Position numbers and translations under genes: made by a program
Notes under the pieces: generated by a model
Told to the model about the DNA's origin: nothing
Databases searched by the model: none
Seen by the model: only the letters and a program-made list of their open reading frames with translations
In this document: piece by piece, positions 21,852-31,572 of the stretch
Layout: each line of letters starts with the position of its first letter
Numbering within the stretch: the first letter of the stretch is position 1
NCBI RefSeq assembly: GCF_016287535.1
Contig: NZ_JAEFAJ010000032.1
Location: 1-38,152, forward strand
Source of the DNA: Ruminococcus sp.
GTDB taxonomy: Bacteria; Bacillota; Clostridia; Oscillospirales; Ruminococcaceae
DNA length: 38,152 nt
Direction of reading: 5' to 3'

Positions 21852-24122
21852 TCAGTCTTCTACAACTGAGCCTGCGGGTGCAGGGAGCTGAGAGATCCTG
21901 TTAAGGAGATAAAGCTGTATTGTAAGTGCGTCCTGAACAGTTACGCCGTCGTTTCCGTAAACGTCAGCGGAGAGTGATGCTCTTTCATCAAGGGCATACT
22001 TATTGGGGTTAGCGAGGGACTGCATGATCCTTACAGCGTCGCTGAGGTCTACCTGACCGTCGAGGTTTGCGTCGCCTGCGAGGAAGCCTGTAGGTGGCTC
22101 AACAGTAGATGTTGTGGTAGTTGTTGTGATCTCGCTTGTTGTAGAAGTTGTGGAAGTGGTTGTGGTAGTTGTCTCACTTGTAGTTGTAGTAGTGGTCGTT
22201 GTTGTTGTGGTAGTAGTTGTTGTCTCAACTTCAGCAGCGCCGAAGTTGTAGTTTGTCAGATCAACGAGTTCGGGCTGATACCAGATCTGGCACTCAGCAG
22301 AAGCAAGACCTGCAGGGAACTTGTCCATAGCGATCCTTACTGTGAGGTCGCCGTTGGCGTCTGTTGTGCCCTTCCACTCTACCTGCTCCCAGCCGTCGCC
22401 GTTGAAGCCTACGCAGCCGTTGGTGATTGTATTCTTTTCGCCCTTGAATGTAAGGATAAGGTCGTCGCCAGCCTGAGCGTTGGCAAATTCGATCTTGTAC
22501 TTCTTAGTCTTGTCGACCTCAACTTCGATCTCCACCTCAGGAGCGTTGAGTATAACGATCTGCTCGACATTTGTGACCTTGTCAGTTCTTGCCTGCATAT
22601 GGTTTACTGTTGAGAGGTCATCCCATGCAGCGGGGAGCTGCTTGCTTACGAGGTAGTAAGCTATGCCGTTTGCCTCGTCAACTACATAAGGCTTGAACTC
22701 TGTCCAGTTGCCGTATGCTGAGTCTGAGAAAGCGAGGATAGGAGTTGCGCCTGTGTACTTGATAGCAACTTCCTTGCCTTCGAGCTCTGCCCATGAGATC
22801 TCCTGACCGGGAGTTGTGTTCTCGTAGGTCTTTGACTTGGAAGCGTCGATCTCTACAGCTTCGCTTCTGAATACTGTACCCTCTGAGAGAGCCTGATGTG
22901 AATATGTCGGGATCTTTCTTTCGCTGCCCCACTTGATGGAGTCATCGTTCATGATATCCATCATCTTGTTGATGATAGGGAGGCTTGCGTCGTGCCACTG
23001 TCCTGACTCACGGTCGATATAGCCGTGGCACTCGCCGGGATCCTTGGGGTTTGAAACTGTATTGTTGTCCCAGAGACAGCAGGGGATACCGTACTTCTTG
23101 GCTGTTGTGAAGTAAAGGTTTGTCCACTCTACTCTGGCTTCTGTATTTCCGAAGTTTGATGTGCCCATTTCGCCGATAACTACCGGGATATCTTTATCGA
23201 GGAAGATATCGCGCATACCCTGAAGGGTATCGGCAAGGTTCTGGGCGTAAGCACCTGTGAATACCGAGTGATCCTTTACGGCGGTATTCATTGTGAAGTC
23301 ATAAGGTGTATAAGCGTGGATCGAAACAGCTACATAGGGGTCGCTGGGAATGTCGATCGCCTTGAGGAATGTCTGTTCAGCGCTTGCGCAGTAGCCGGGA
23401 AGCATAAGAAGACGGGTCTTTGCGTAAGGACCGTCAGTGCTTCTGATAAGCTTTACGAAGTCAGCTTCGAGCTTGTTGATGACCTCGCACTCCGGAACTG
23501 CCTCTGCAGCCCACCACTCGTGGTCTGTGCCAACGGCACGGGGCTCATTCATGCACTCGAAGATGAGGTGCTGGTCGTAATCCTTGAAAGCTTCTGCGAT
23601 CTGAGTCCAGATCTTCATGAGCTTGGGCTGGATGTCGTTGTATGCGTTGAGGAGATCGCTTCTGTTGATCCAGTTCTCATGGTGAACATTGAGTATGATA
23701 TACATATCGTTCTTGATACCGTAGTCAACAACTTCCTTTACACGAGCCATCCATGCGGGGTCGATATTGTTGTCGGAGTCGAGGTGCTGGAACCATGTTG
23801 TAGGAACGCGGACTGTATTGAAGCCCTTAGCCTTGAGCGCATCGAACAGAGTCTGATTTGCCTTGGGGCAGCCCCATGCTGTTTCAGTCTCAACACCTGC
23901 TGTAGCGTAATCGCCTGTTGCGTCGCCGGCCTTTGCGTCGAGTGTATTACCGAGGTTCCAACCGATCTTCATGTTTTCTGTTATTTCAAAAGCTGTCATT
24001 GTGTTGTCCGCTGCGATTACAAAATTTTCATCGAGCGGAGCGATGTGAAGTGATGAGAGCAGGCATACTGCGGCAGCAGAAATGCTTACAAAGCGCTTCA
24101 CATTCTTAGAAGAATTGAACAT
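21852..24122 (-). CDS. Cellulosomal GH5 endoglucanase with CBM-like modules and dockerin
   Basis: 756 residues, secreted. Signal peptide about 1-38, GH5 barrel about 42-400 (subfamily-4-like start MKIGWNLGNTLDA), a beta-rich module about 411-528, a second module about 535-628 that resembles the CBM80-type modules described in R. flavefaciens GH5 enzymes, a poly-Thr linker 633-678 and a dockerin 681-756. Acid/base Glu193 (MNEP) and nucleophile Glu318 (VIGEMG) are present. It should hydrolyse beta-1,4-glucans or xyloglucan-type chains and join the cellulosome. The dockerin's second calcium loop (ADVYGNDGVTVQDA) differs from that of the xylanase. GGGAGG lies 9 nt before the ATG. It has its own promoter and a palindromic site upstream. 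CBM assignments are by resemblance. Confidence 0.95.
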   Translation of the reverse strand: MFNSSKNVKRFVSISAAAVCLLSSLHIAPLDENFVIAADNTMTAFEITENMKIGWNLGNTLDAKAGDATGDYATAGVETETAWGCPKANQTLFDALKAKGFNTVRVPTTWFQHLDSDNNIDPAWMARVKEVVDYGIKNDMYIILNVHHENWINRSDLLNAYNDIQPKLMKIWTQIAEAFKDYDQHLIFECMNEPRAVGTDHEWWAAEAVPECEVINKLEADFVKLIRSTDGPYAKTRLLMLPGYCASAEQTFLKAIDIPSDPYVAVSIHAYTPYDFTMNTAVKDHSVFTGAYAQNLADTLQGMRDIFLDKDIPVVIGEMGTSNFGNTEARVEWTNLYFTTAKKYGIPCCLWDNNTVSNPKDPGECHGYIDRESGQWHDASLPIINKMMDIMNDDSIKWGSERKIPTYSHQALSEGTVFRSEAVEIDASKSKTYENTTPGQEISWAELEGKEVAIKYTGATPILAFSDSAYGNWTEFKPYVVDEANGIAYYLVSKQLPAAWDDLSTVNHMQARTDKVTNVEQIVILNAPEVEIEVEVDKTKKYKIEFANAQAGDDLILTFKGEKNTITNGCVGFNGDGWEQVEWKGTTDANGDLTVRIAMDKFPAGLASAECQIWYQPELVDLTNYNFGAAEVETTTTTTTTTTTTTTTSETTTTTTSTTSTTSEITTTTTTSTVEPPTGFLAGDANLDGQVDLSDAVRIMQSLANPNKYALDERASLSADVYGNDGVTVQDALTIQLYLLNRISQLPAPAGSVVED

Positions 24123-24205
24123 AATATTTTCCTCCCTAAAATATTGTTAGTTTGGTTTTCTTCTTTAAGGTCCAGTGCAGTAACCCTAAAGCATTTGACA
24201 CCTTT

Positions 24206-24234
24206 AGTTTAGCATATTTGTAGAAAAAAGTCAA
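24206..24234 (-). promoter_or_regulatory. Promoter of the GH5 cellulase gene
   Basis: TTGACT (24229-24234), 17-bp spacer and a weak TAAACT (24206-24211). The poor -10 would suit an activated or condition-dependent gene. The leader is about 75 nt. Confidence 0.6.
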
Positions 24235-24249
24235 TACGGTTTGTGCAAA

Positions 24250-24267
24250 ATGCAACAAATGTTGCAT
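24250..24267. promoter_or_regulatory. Perfect palindrome, operator-like, upstream of the cellulase promoter
   Basis: ATGCAACA-AA-TGTTGCAT, two perfect 8-bp arms around AA, begins 16 bp upstream of the cellulase -35 box. Size and symmetry fit a dimeric regulator such as a LacI- or GntR-type protein. Binding is inferred. The remaining gap to 24512 is AT-rich and shows no gene. Confidence 0.5.
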
Positions 24268-24512
24268 AGAAATATTGGTAGGATAATTAGTACAAATGCC
24301 AATTAAATCGGCATATAACGGGCAGTTATGTTTTTTTTGTGTTATTATTTTATAATATTTTTCAGAATTAGCTTAAAATATTACGATTTAGAGCAAAATA
24401 ATTGCCTCAGAAATAATTTGTTAATAAATAGGTTCTTCATTTTGTTATTTTTTATGCACCTTTTTTCATAGTCCAGCCTGTGGGTGCTGTCGTAAAATTT
24501 AATGTGGGATAC

Positions 24513-24538
24513 AAAAAAGCCCCTGCGATGCAGGGGCT
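24513..24538 (-). terminator. Terminator of the YfhO-family gene
   Basis: AGCCCCTGC-GAT-GCAGGGGCT followed on the minus strand by six T residues, 8 nt after the stop codon. Confidence 0.93.
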
Positions 24539-24545
24539 GTAGAGT

Positions 24546-27500
24546 TTATTTTTTCTTCTTTTTTGCTTCTTCAAGCACGCTTTCGACTGCGCTTTCCGTT
24601 GATTCCGCAACAGTCTCGGCGGCTTCTTCAGCTTGTTCCTTTACGTCTTCGGCAATGTCTTCAGCCTTTTCCTTGATGTCTTCGGCTGTATCTTCCGCCT
24701 TTTCGACAGCGTCCTCAACTTTTTCAGCAGCTTCGCCGATAAGCTCTTCAGCTTCTTCCGCTGCTTCTTCGGCTTTGTTCTTTGCCTTTTTCAGAGGCTC
24801 TTCGGCGATAGCTCCCTTTGACTTGATTATATCGACTTTTTTCTTTGGAGTGTCCTTCTTCTTTTCAGCTTCCGCTGCTATCTTTTCAGCCTCGCCGCTC
24901 TTTATGAGCTCTGTAGCCTTTTTCTTTGCGGCGATAGCTTTGTTGTGCTTCCTGTCATACATATAGAAGAGCACAAGAAGTATTATGCCGAGTATGAGCG
25001 TTAATACTCCGAGATTGAAGCCGGGAGGGGTATACTTCATAGAAACTGTGTGATGACCTGCGGGAACGTGGATACCGATGAGAGTTCCGAGAACGATAAC
25101 AGCTCCGTCATTAAAGCTGCCGTTTCTGACATTTACCTTTTTGCCGTCCTTTTCCTCTACGATATTGCTCGGTACTGTCTTGCCGTCGATCTGTATTTCC
25201 CAGCCGGGCTCGTAAGGGATCGAGGTCATGAGTATCTGACCGTCCTGAGCGTCGATATCGCCCACAAGATAACGGTCGTTGGTCTTGCTCATATCAAGGT
25301 TCCACGGGTTGGCCTTCAGCTTGTTGATGTCCTCCTGGAATGCTTCCTCGTCGAGATAGTAGAAGTTGAAGCCGGAGTTCTTTCTTACCATCATATACTC
25401 GTTTTGTCCGGTGTACTGACCGTGATCGCCCTTAGGCGGGATGGTAAGTCTGATCTCTACCTCGTCTCCTTCTTTGAAGGGACCCATTCTTACGATAGGA
25501 GAAGAGTTTGTGTTGAAGTATGTGCCGTATCCGTCGAAGTTCTCCGTACCTGACTTCTGACCTCTGTAAACGCCGTCGTCGCCCTTTACGGCTACCCATA
25601 CGTTGACCTGATTTCTCATTTCAGAGCCCAGGTGCATATAGATGTTTCCGTCCTTTGGAACGGTAACGTCTACGTTTACAACTGCGTCGTCAACGCCTGC
25701 GTAAGCGTCGTAGCAGTCATGTACAACGCCGGTGGTGTTGGTGTAATCGTGGTAATATACCTTTGTGTCGTCATAGCTTATCCTGCAGTCAAATGGTATA
25801 TAATACTGTCTTGGCGTGAGGTTTTCAAAGTCTGTTGTGCTTCCTGCCATAGCGCTGAGGAAGTTGTTGAGACTGTTGAATGGGTTGTCGTTGCCGAGAG
25901 CCGTGAGTTTAAGGATATCAGAGTTAGCCATATATCCGATACCGAGAGCGTTGGGATTCTCGTAGATATCCATTGAAGCGGGGATATCCTTGTCCTTCTT
26001 GTACTGTGACGAGAAACGCTTGATGTAGGAAGCGTCTACCATTGAGGAGATGTTTGTCCTGCTTGGATCGTCAAGGACGTACTTGATACCGAGGATAGAG
26101 TCTGCCACGGGATTGCAGCCCTCGTACTTGGACTCGAAGCTCTGAGTGAAGTAGCCCATTGTTTCAATGAAGGTGATAGCTCTTGCGTTCATTACCGAGC
26201 TTGAGTGTGAAATACCCTTCAGACCGTAGGCAAGGTCGTCGTTTACCATTCGGTTGAATGTCTTTTCCGCACGGTAGAAGCCGTTGTCGTACTCTTCAAG
26301 CTCCTTTACGACATTTGGAGCCGTCATTATATCGGTGTATGTGCTGCGGTCGGAGTTTCCGACCTCCTTGAATACTTTTCTGAATGAGTCGAAGCAGTTG
26401 TAGCCTGTTTCAAAGAATATGAGACAAGCCATTGCCACTGTTATGGCGTTCTTTGCCTTTGAGGTCTTTGAATGGCTGTAGCAGTGAACACCTATCAGGT
26501 ATATCGCGCCGAGTATAAGACCAAAGGCTATGGTGCCGAGCCACAGCTCGTCCCAGCTCTGTGAGCCGCGGTTCATCTTGTCCTTGTAGGGCAGGATAGC
26601 TACATAAGGATATTTTTCTTGACTGTAGTCGAATTTCTTCATCAATGCGCAGAATATAGCGGTGAGCGTACCGATGATTCCTGCGGAGACGCCTGTGCTT
26701 ACCGGAGACAGCTTGTAGCCGTCAAGGCGTGAGAAGATATCCGCCGCCATTGAGACAAAGACGAATGAGAGCAGGAATGAGTATCTGTACGGGAGCCAGT
26801 TAGGATCCTGACCGCCGTGCCACATCATATTTATGGGCTTTACATACATACTGAAAAGGAGTATGAATGAAAGGAGACCGTATCCGATCTTCTTGTTGAC
26901 CTTTATCTTCTTGTTCATAAAGAAGAGCGGTATGAGCACGAAGGTGAGCACGCCGCAGTATATCTCAGGGCGTCCGTAGTAGCGTGTGCCCTCGTCTACG
27001 TTTACGGAGTAGTACTGGTTCGGGAGCAGACACGGTATCAGTTCAAGTGGATTGAACATTGCCTTGTAGCTGTAATCGGGCTTTGAGAAGTCGAATTTAC
27101 CCAGTGCAAGAGCGTTGTATACCGGCAGTATCATTATAAGACTGCACATCAGGACTACCGCCGTTGATATGCCCATTCTCACGAATACCATGAAGTATTC
27201 GCCGATATTCTTGAACTTGCGGCTCGTGCCGAAGAAAACGTAGTAGAAGAAATAGAGCGCGATGAAAATGGCTATCATGTAGCCGATATAGAAGTTGGCG
27301 ATGAACATTATCGCTGTGGGTATGATATAGTTTATCTTTCTTCCGTCGTCAACCAGATATTCAACGCCGAGGATTATCAGCGGCAGGAATATCGGTCCGT
27401 CGATCCACATGGGGTCGATCAGCTGAATAACGACGTAAGCCATCATGGCGTACATGGTAGAGAACATGATGGACTGGAGGGGCTTCAGGTTCTTGGACTT

Positions 27501-27980
27501 CTGAGCGTAAATACAGAAGGTGAGACCTGCTGCGCCGACCTTTGTCATCTGCATTATCATTACACTTTCGAGTATCATTTTTCTCGGAAGCAGCATAACT
27601 ATCAGGGTGAAGGGGCTTGCGAGGTAGTATCCTATGATACCCATGAAGCCGCCCGAAAGGTTTCTGCTCCAGCTGTAGAAGGCGCTGCCGTCTCCCCAGA
27701 ATGCATCTCTTAGTGCTTCAAAGTAGTAAATGTACTGACCGTTGAGGTCAAGAGTCAGGACCGAGCGCTCGCCGAAAGGGTAAACGTCAAAGCCGATGTA
27801 TGACACGAGTGTCAGAAGAAAAGGCACAAGAAACGACGCTATATATATTATTGGTCTCAGCTTCCTGTTGTTCTTTTCGGCTATGATGTCTGCGGCTGTA
27901 ACGGCTGGCTTGGTACTGCCGATCTTCTTGCGGGCGGCTGTCGTTTTTGACTTTGTGCCCGCAGCTTTTGATTTAGCCAA
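24546..27980 (-). CDS. YfhO-family membrane protein with long amphipathic C-terminal tail
   Basis: 1144 residues. A Lys/Ala-rich cytoplasmic N-terminus (1-42), many TM helices over about 43-530 with the YfhO/GT-C-like start (DVYPFGERSVLTLDLNGQYIYYFEALRD), an extracellular beta-rich region to about 980, a last TM near 985-1008 and a 136-residue cytoplasmic tail. The tail is made of Ala/Glu/Lys repeats of the AEDIKEKAEDIAEDVKE type and ends in five lysines. YfhO in Bacillus is linked to glycosylation of lipoteichoic acid, so transfer of a lipid-linked sugar to an envelope polymer is likely. The tail is not a usual part of the family. The start is TTG, 7 nt after AAGGAGG. Single-gene unit with promoter and terminator. 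Confidence 0.9.
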   Translation of the reverse strand: MAKSKAAGTKSKTTAARKKIGSTKPAVTAADIIAEKNNRKLRPIIYIASFLVPFLLTLVSYIGFDVYPFGERSVLTLDLNGQYIYYFEALRDAFWGDGSAFYSWSRNLSGGFMGIIGYYLASPFTLIVMLLPRKMILESVMIMQMTKVGAAGLTFCIYAQKSKNLKPLQSIMFSTMYAMMAYVVIQLIDPMWIDGPIFLPLIILGVEYLVDDGRKINYIIPTAIMFIANFYIGYMIAIFIALYFFYYVFFGTSRKFKNIGEYFMVFVRMGISTAVVLMCSLIMILPVYNALALGKFDFSKPDYSYKAMFNPLELIPCLLPNQYYSVNVDEGTRYYGRPEIYCGVLTFVLIPLFFMNKKIKVNKKIGYGLLSFILLFSMYVKPINMMWHGGQDPNWLPYRYSFLLSFVFVSMAADIFSRLDGYKLSPVSTGVSAGIIGTLTAIFCALMKKFDYSQEKYPYVAILPYKDKMNRGSQSWDELWLGTIAFGLILGAIYLIGVHCYSHSKTSKAKNAITVAMACLIFFETGYNCFDSFRKVFKEVGNSDRSTYTDIMTAPNVVKELEEYDNGFYRAEKTFNRMVNDDLAYGLKGISHSSSVMNARAITFIETMGYFTQSFESKYEGCNPVADSILGIKYVLDDPSRTNISSMVDASYIKRFSSQYKKDKDIPASMDIYENPNALGIGYMANSDILKLTALGNDNPFNSLNNFLSAMAGSTTDFENLTPRQYYIPFDCRISYDDTKVYYHDYTNTTGVVHDCYDAYAGVDDAVVNVDVTVPKDGNIYMHLGSEMRNQVNVWVAVKGDDGVYRGQKSGTENFDGYGTYFNTNSSPIVRMGPFKEGDEVEIRLTIPPKGDHGQYTGQNEYMMVRKNSGFNFYYLDEEAFQEDINKLKANPWNLDMSKTNDRYLVGDIDAQDGQILMTSIPYEPGWEIQIDGKTVPSNIVEEKDGKKVNVRNGSFNDGAVIVLGTLIGIHVPAGHHTVSMKYTPPGFNLGVLTLILGIILLVLFYMYDRKHNKAIAAKKKATELIKSGEAEKIAAEAEKKKDTPKKKVDIIKSKGAIAEEPLKKAKNKAEEAAEEAEELIGEAAEKVEDAVEKAEDTAEDIKEKAEDIAEDVKEQAEEAAETVAESTESAVESVLEEAKKKKK

Positions 27981-28043
27981 TTTTGTTCCTCCTTTTGTTT
28001 CGGGCGCATTGAGCCATAATACCCGATTATAATACTATTGTTT

Positions 28044-28072
28044 ATTATACTACAAAACTTTCCCTTTTGCAA
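28044..28072 (-). promoter_or_regulatory. Promoter of the YfhO-family gene
   Basis: TTGCAA (28067-28072), 17-bp spacer, TATAAT (28044-28049). It is divergent from the glmM promoter 150 bp away. Confidence 0.75.
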
Positions 28073-28222
28073 TAGTAAAATCTTCATAACATATCAAAAA
28101 ACTGTCCGAATGGCTTTGCCGAAGGCTGTGTCTGCACTTATTAGACGTATAAGATACCGGAATCTCTCACATTTTCCATAAATTTTTTCAGGATTAATTT
28201 TATGAATTATTTATTATATCCG

Positions 28223-28251
28223 TTGACTATATTAATGTAAAGTGCTATAAT
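28223..28251 (+). promoter_or_regulatory. Promoter of glmM
   Basis: TTGACT (28223-28228), 17-bp spacer, TATAAT (28246-28251), about 67 nt before the GTG start. Confidence 0.85.
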
Positions 28252-28317
28252 TAAATCACTGTTGGTCCTTGAACGGATCTGCGGTATATTAAATTGGTTA
28301 TAAGGAGATTTTATAAA

Positions 28318-29703
28318 GTGGGAAAATATTTCGGAACTGACGGTTTCAGAGGAACAGCAAACGAAAACCTTACAGCAGATCATGCGTACAGGGTAGGACG
28401 CTTTCTCGGCTGGTATTACGGGGAAATAAAAAGGAGAAAGGGCGATGATACTCCTGCACGTATCGTTATCGGAAAGGATACACGCCGTTCGAGCTATATG
28501 TTCGAGTATTCGCTGGTAGGCGGACTTACCGCTTCCGGTGCGGACGCATACCTTCTTCACGTTACTACGACGCCTTCTGTTGCATATATATCAAGAGTTG
28601 ACAGCTTTGACTGCGGCATCATGATCTCAGCGAGCCACAACCCTTACTATGATAATGGTATAAAGCTCATTAACGGACAGGGCGAGAAAATGGAGGACGA
28701 GGTCATAGATCTTGTTGAGGCTTACCTTGACGGCAGGCTTGAGGCTTTCGGACAGAAGTGGGACGAGGTGCCGTTCGCTCACGGTGAGAAGATAGGCAGG
28801 AGCGTTGACTATGTTGCGGGAAGAAACCGTTATCTCGGCTACCTCATATCTCTCGGTATGTATTCCTTCAGAGGCAAGAAGATAGGTCTCGACTGCGCAA
28901 ACGGCGCTGCATGGAATATCGCAAAATCAGTATTTGAAGCTCTCGGCGCTGAGACATATGTTATCAACGCGGAGCCTACAGGTATCAATATAAACAACAA
29001 CGCAGGCTCGACACATATCGAAGGTCTCCAGAAATTCGTTGTGGAGAAGGGCCTTGACGCCGGCTTCGCTTACGACGGCGACGCTGACAGATGCCTCTGC
29101 GTTGACGAAAAGGGCAATGTCATCACAGGCGACCATATCCTTTACATATACGGAAGATATATGAAGGAGCGCGGAAAGCTCATAAACAATACAGTCGTTA
29201 CTACTGTTATGTCCAATTTCGGACTTTACAGGGCTTTTGACGAGATAGGCATTGACTACGCAAAGACCGCGGTAGGCGACAAGTACGTTTACGAATACAT
29301 GAAGGAGAACGGCTGCTGTATCGGCGGCGAACAGTCAGGACATATCATATTCTCCAAGTACGCTTCAACAGGCGACGGTATCCTCACAAGCCTGAAGATA
29401 ATGCAGGTAATAATGTCACGTGAGAAGAAGCTCAGCGAGCTTGCAGCTCCCTTCACTGTATATCCTCAGGTACTTGAGAACGTAAAGGTCAAGGACAAGG
29501 CTGCCGCTCAGGCAGACGCCGATGTACGCGCAGAGGTGGACAAGGTCGCAGCAGAGCTTGGCGATTCGGGAAGGATACTCGTCCGCGAGAGCGGTACAGA
29601 GCCTCTTGTAAGAGTTATGGTAGAGGCTGAGGACGAAGCGGTATGCCGTAGCTGTGTTGACAGAGTTGTGAACGTCATAAAGGCAAAGGGACATACAGTC
29701 TGA
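28318..29703 (+). CDS. glmM: Phosphoglucosamine mutase
   Basis: 461 residues; interconverts glucosamine-6-phosphate and glucosamine-1-phosphate for UDP-GlcNAc, peptidoglycan and glycan synthesis. Signatures: KYFGTDGFRGTAN at the N-terminus, the phosphoserine loop ISASHNP with Ser106, the metal loop YDGDADRC and the C-terminal phosphate-binding RESGTEPLVRVM. The start is GTG with AAGGAG 10 nt upstream; the frame runs a few codons farther without a better start. It has its own promoter. Its product supplies the substrate type used by the PglF-like dehydratase in this window. Confidence 0.96.
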   Translation: MGKYFGTDGFRGTANENLTADHAYRVGRFLGWYYGEIKRRKGDDTPARIVIGKDTRRSSYMFEYSLVGGLTASGADAYLLHVTTTPSVAYISRVDSFDCGIMISASHNPYYDNGIKLINGQGEKMEDEVIDLVEAYLDGRLEAFGQKWDEVPFAHGEKIGRSVDYVAGRNRYLGYLISLGMYSFRGKKIGLDCANGAAWNIAKSVFEALGAETYVINAEPTGININNNAGSTHIEGLQKFVVEKGLDAGFAYDGDADRCLCVDEKGNVITGDHILYIYGRYMKERGKLINNTVVTTVMSNFGLYRAFDEIGIDYAKTAVGDKYVYEYMKENGCCIGGEQSGHIIFSKYASTGDGILTSLKIMQVIMSREKKLSELAAPFTVYPQVLENVKVKDKAAAQADADVRAEVDKVAAELGDSGRILVRESGTEPLVRVMVEAEDEAVCRSCVDRVVNVIKAKGHTV

Positions 29704-29789
29704 TACTGCGCTTCCTAAGGCGGAAACCAACGGTGCGGCAGTATTTCCGGAGTTGGTCATTTTGTCAGACAGTCAGGAGCATTGTCTGA
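29703..29789 (+). other. Paired sequences downstream of glmM
   Basis: ATACTGC (29703-29709) is complementary to GCAGTAT (29738-29744), and TCAGACA (29765-29771) to TGTCTGA (29783-29789). Neither is followed by a clear T run, so these are at best weak terminators. The gap to the next promoter otherwise shows nothing. Confidence 0.35.
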
Positions 29790-29826
29790 TGAAATTAAGC
29801 TGATTACTGGAATTTGCGCTATTCTA

Positions 29827-29855
29827 TTGACGTTGTATTCTTTTAGTGATATAAT
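29827..29855 (+). promoter_or_regulatory. Promoter of the Wzz-like gene
   Basis: TTGACG (29827-29832), 17-bp spacer, TATAAT (29850-29855). A small ACGGCG/CGCCGT hairpin lies in the leader. Confidence 0.87.
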
Positions 29856-29914
29856 TGTTTTTACGGCGTGTTGCGCCGTAATATGACTAATGTACATTAT
29901 AATCGGAGGTTAAA

Positions 29915-31477
29915 ATGGCTAAGAATAATGGACGTGATCTCAATATTACGATCAAAAATCAGGAGGAAAAGGATGCGCTCATAATATCTTTTTCTTCTAT
30001 TTTCAGACAGCTTAAAAGATTTCTGGTATTATGGATAGTTCTGGCTGTCGTAATCGGTCTTGCTGTATTCTCGTTATCGGCGCTGAAGACTTTTTCAAGC
30101 TCTTCTCCCGCACGGGCTATGGTAAGCTTTACTTATGACGGTATAGAGCAGGGACTCGATCCCAACAAGGCAGGAACATTCGATATCGAGACCATGAAGA
30201 GCCCGAAGGTTATCGAAATGGCTCTTACGGAAATGGGACTTGATATTGATGTCCTTGAAGATGTAAGGTCAAATATCAGCTTTGGATATATAATGCCTCA
30301 GGATGCTTACGAAAAGCTCAAGGCCTACAACAGCGTTATGGAAAAGGCAACAAGCGGAAGCCTTTCTGCTGCACAGGCAATGCTCGATGTCAAGTATTTC
30401 CCTACAAAGTATGAGATATTCTTTAATTACAGCATGGCAGGCTTTGACAAGACAACAGGCACTCAGCTCCTCAATACCATCATTGACTGCTACGGAGATT
30501 ATTTCTATCAGCTTTACGGCTTCAACAAGCCCCTCGGAGCGTCCGTTTCGGCAGTTGATTCCGAAAGCTATGACTATCCGCAGCAGGTAGAGCTTTACAG
30601 GGATTCTCTCAGAAAAGTAAGAGGTTATCTCGATGAGCTTGCCAAGGAAGACAATACATCGTTCCGCTCAGGCGTAACAGGTTTTTCATTCAACGATATA
30701 TCAGAGTATGCAAAGACAGTTACAAGCATTGATCTCGACAGGATATCGTCATATATTTCCGTCAACAATGTGACCAAGGATAAGGACTCGGCACTTGCAT
30801 ACTATGATTACAGGATCGAGAACCTTACTCTTGACAAGGACGAGTACAGCGAGAGACTTGCTGCTCTTGACGCATCTATCGCCAAGTATGTCAAGGATTC
30901 CGCTACATTCATCGGCGCAGGCGCCGAGAGCATAAACGGCAGTGCTTCCATACATTCCGACCAGTATGACGCGATGTTCAAGCAGAAGACCACACTGGAA
31001 GCAAATCTCGCTCAGACAGTACAGGACATAAAGTTCTATGAGTCAAGAAGAGAAGCTCTCAAGTCCAACAAAACAAGCTCAAAGGCAAATATAGAGAGGG
31101 CAGAGGCTGACCTTGCGATACTTAACAGTAAGGTCTCGGAGATCGTTGATCTTACCGAAAAGACAGCAAACGATTACTTCGAGAACGTAAGGTTCGCAAA
31201 CGCTTACACTGTTCTTGCTCCTGCGACAAAGTCCGCATCAGCAGGCATCAGTCAGGCTCTGAGCAACTCTCTGAAGTACATAATCATATTTGAGCTGCTG
31301 GTATTTGCTGTTTACCTTGCTATCGCAGTATTTTCCGCTATATCACATGACAACAGGAAAAAGGCTGTAAAGGCAGACGCTGACGATGACGACGACGAGG
31401 AAGATGACCTTGAGGAAGTTATCGACGCTATAGAAGAAGCTGCTGAAAAGAATGTAAAGAAGTCAAAGAAGAAGTAA
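29915..31477 (+). CDS. Wzz-like two-TM coiled-coil membrane protein
   Basis: 520 residues. TM helix at about 37-57, a large extracellular region (about 60-445) with long helical, coiled-coil-like stretches (near 220-320 and 345-420), a second TM at about 449-471, and a cytoplasmic tail with a run of Asp/Glu (DADDDDDEEDDLEE) ending KKSKKK. The topology is that of polysaccharide co-polymerases (Wzz/CapA) that set chain length. Sequence similarity is faint, and no kinase domain or tyrosine cluster is attached. GGAGG lies 6-7 nt before the ATG. Single gene with promoter and strong terminator. Confidence 0.75.
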   Translation: MAKNNGRDLNITIKNQEEKDALIISFSSIFRQLKRFLVLWIVLAVVIGLAVFSLSALKTFSSSSPARAMVSFTYDGIEQGLDPNKAGTFDIETMKSPKVIEMALTEMGLDIDVLEDVRSNISFGYIMPQDAYEKLKAYNSVMEKATSGSLSAAQAMLDVKYFPTKYEIFFNYSMAGFDKTTGTQLLNTIIDCYGDYFYQLYGFNKPLGASVSAVDSESYDYPQQVELYRDSLRKVRGYLDELAKEDNTSFRSGVTGFSFNDISEYAKTVTSIDLDRISSYISVNNVTKDKDSALAYYDYRIENLTLDKDEYSERLAALDASIAKYVKDSATFIGAGAESINGSASIHSDQYDAMFKQKTTLEANLAQTVQDIKFYESRREALKSNKTSSKANIERAEADLAILNSKVSEIVDLTEKTANDYFENVRFANAYTVLAPATKSASAGISQALSNSLKYIIIFELLVFAVYLAIAVFSAISHDNRKKAVKADADDDDDEEDDLEEVIDAIEEAAEKNVKKSKKK

Positions 31478-31497
31478 AACCTTACTTCAGACGATAT

Positions 31498-31541
31498 CAT
31501 GCCATAGTATCTCTTTTTCAGGGATACTGTGGCATTTTTTT
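31498..31541 (+). terminator. Terminator of the Wzz-like gene
   Basis: ATGCCATAGTATCTC (31498-31512) pairs with GGGATACTGTGGCAT (31521-31535), allowing G-T pairs, followed by seven T residues. Confidence 0.93.
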
Positions 31542-31572
31542 ATGCGATTTGTCGGACCGGTGATGAGTTATG

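Noticed and set aside
23268..24053. 261-codon plus-strand ORF inside the cellulase gene
   Set aside because: The GH5 frame on the other strand is certain (catalytic motifs, signal peptide, Shine-Dalgarno); the antisense product is Cys/Val-rich with no recognisable domain.
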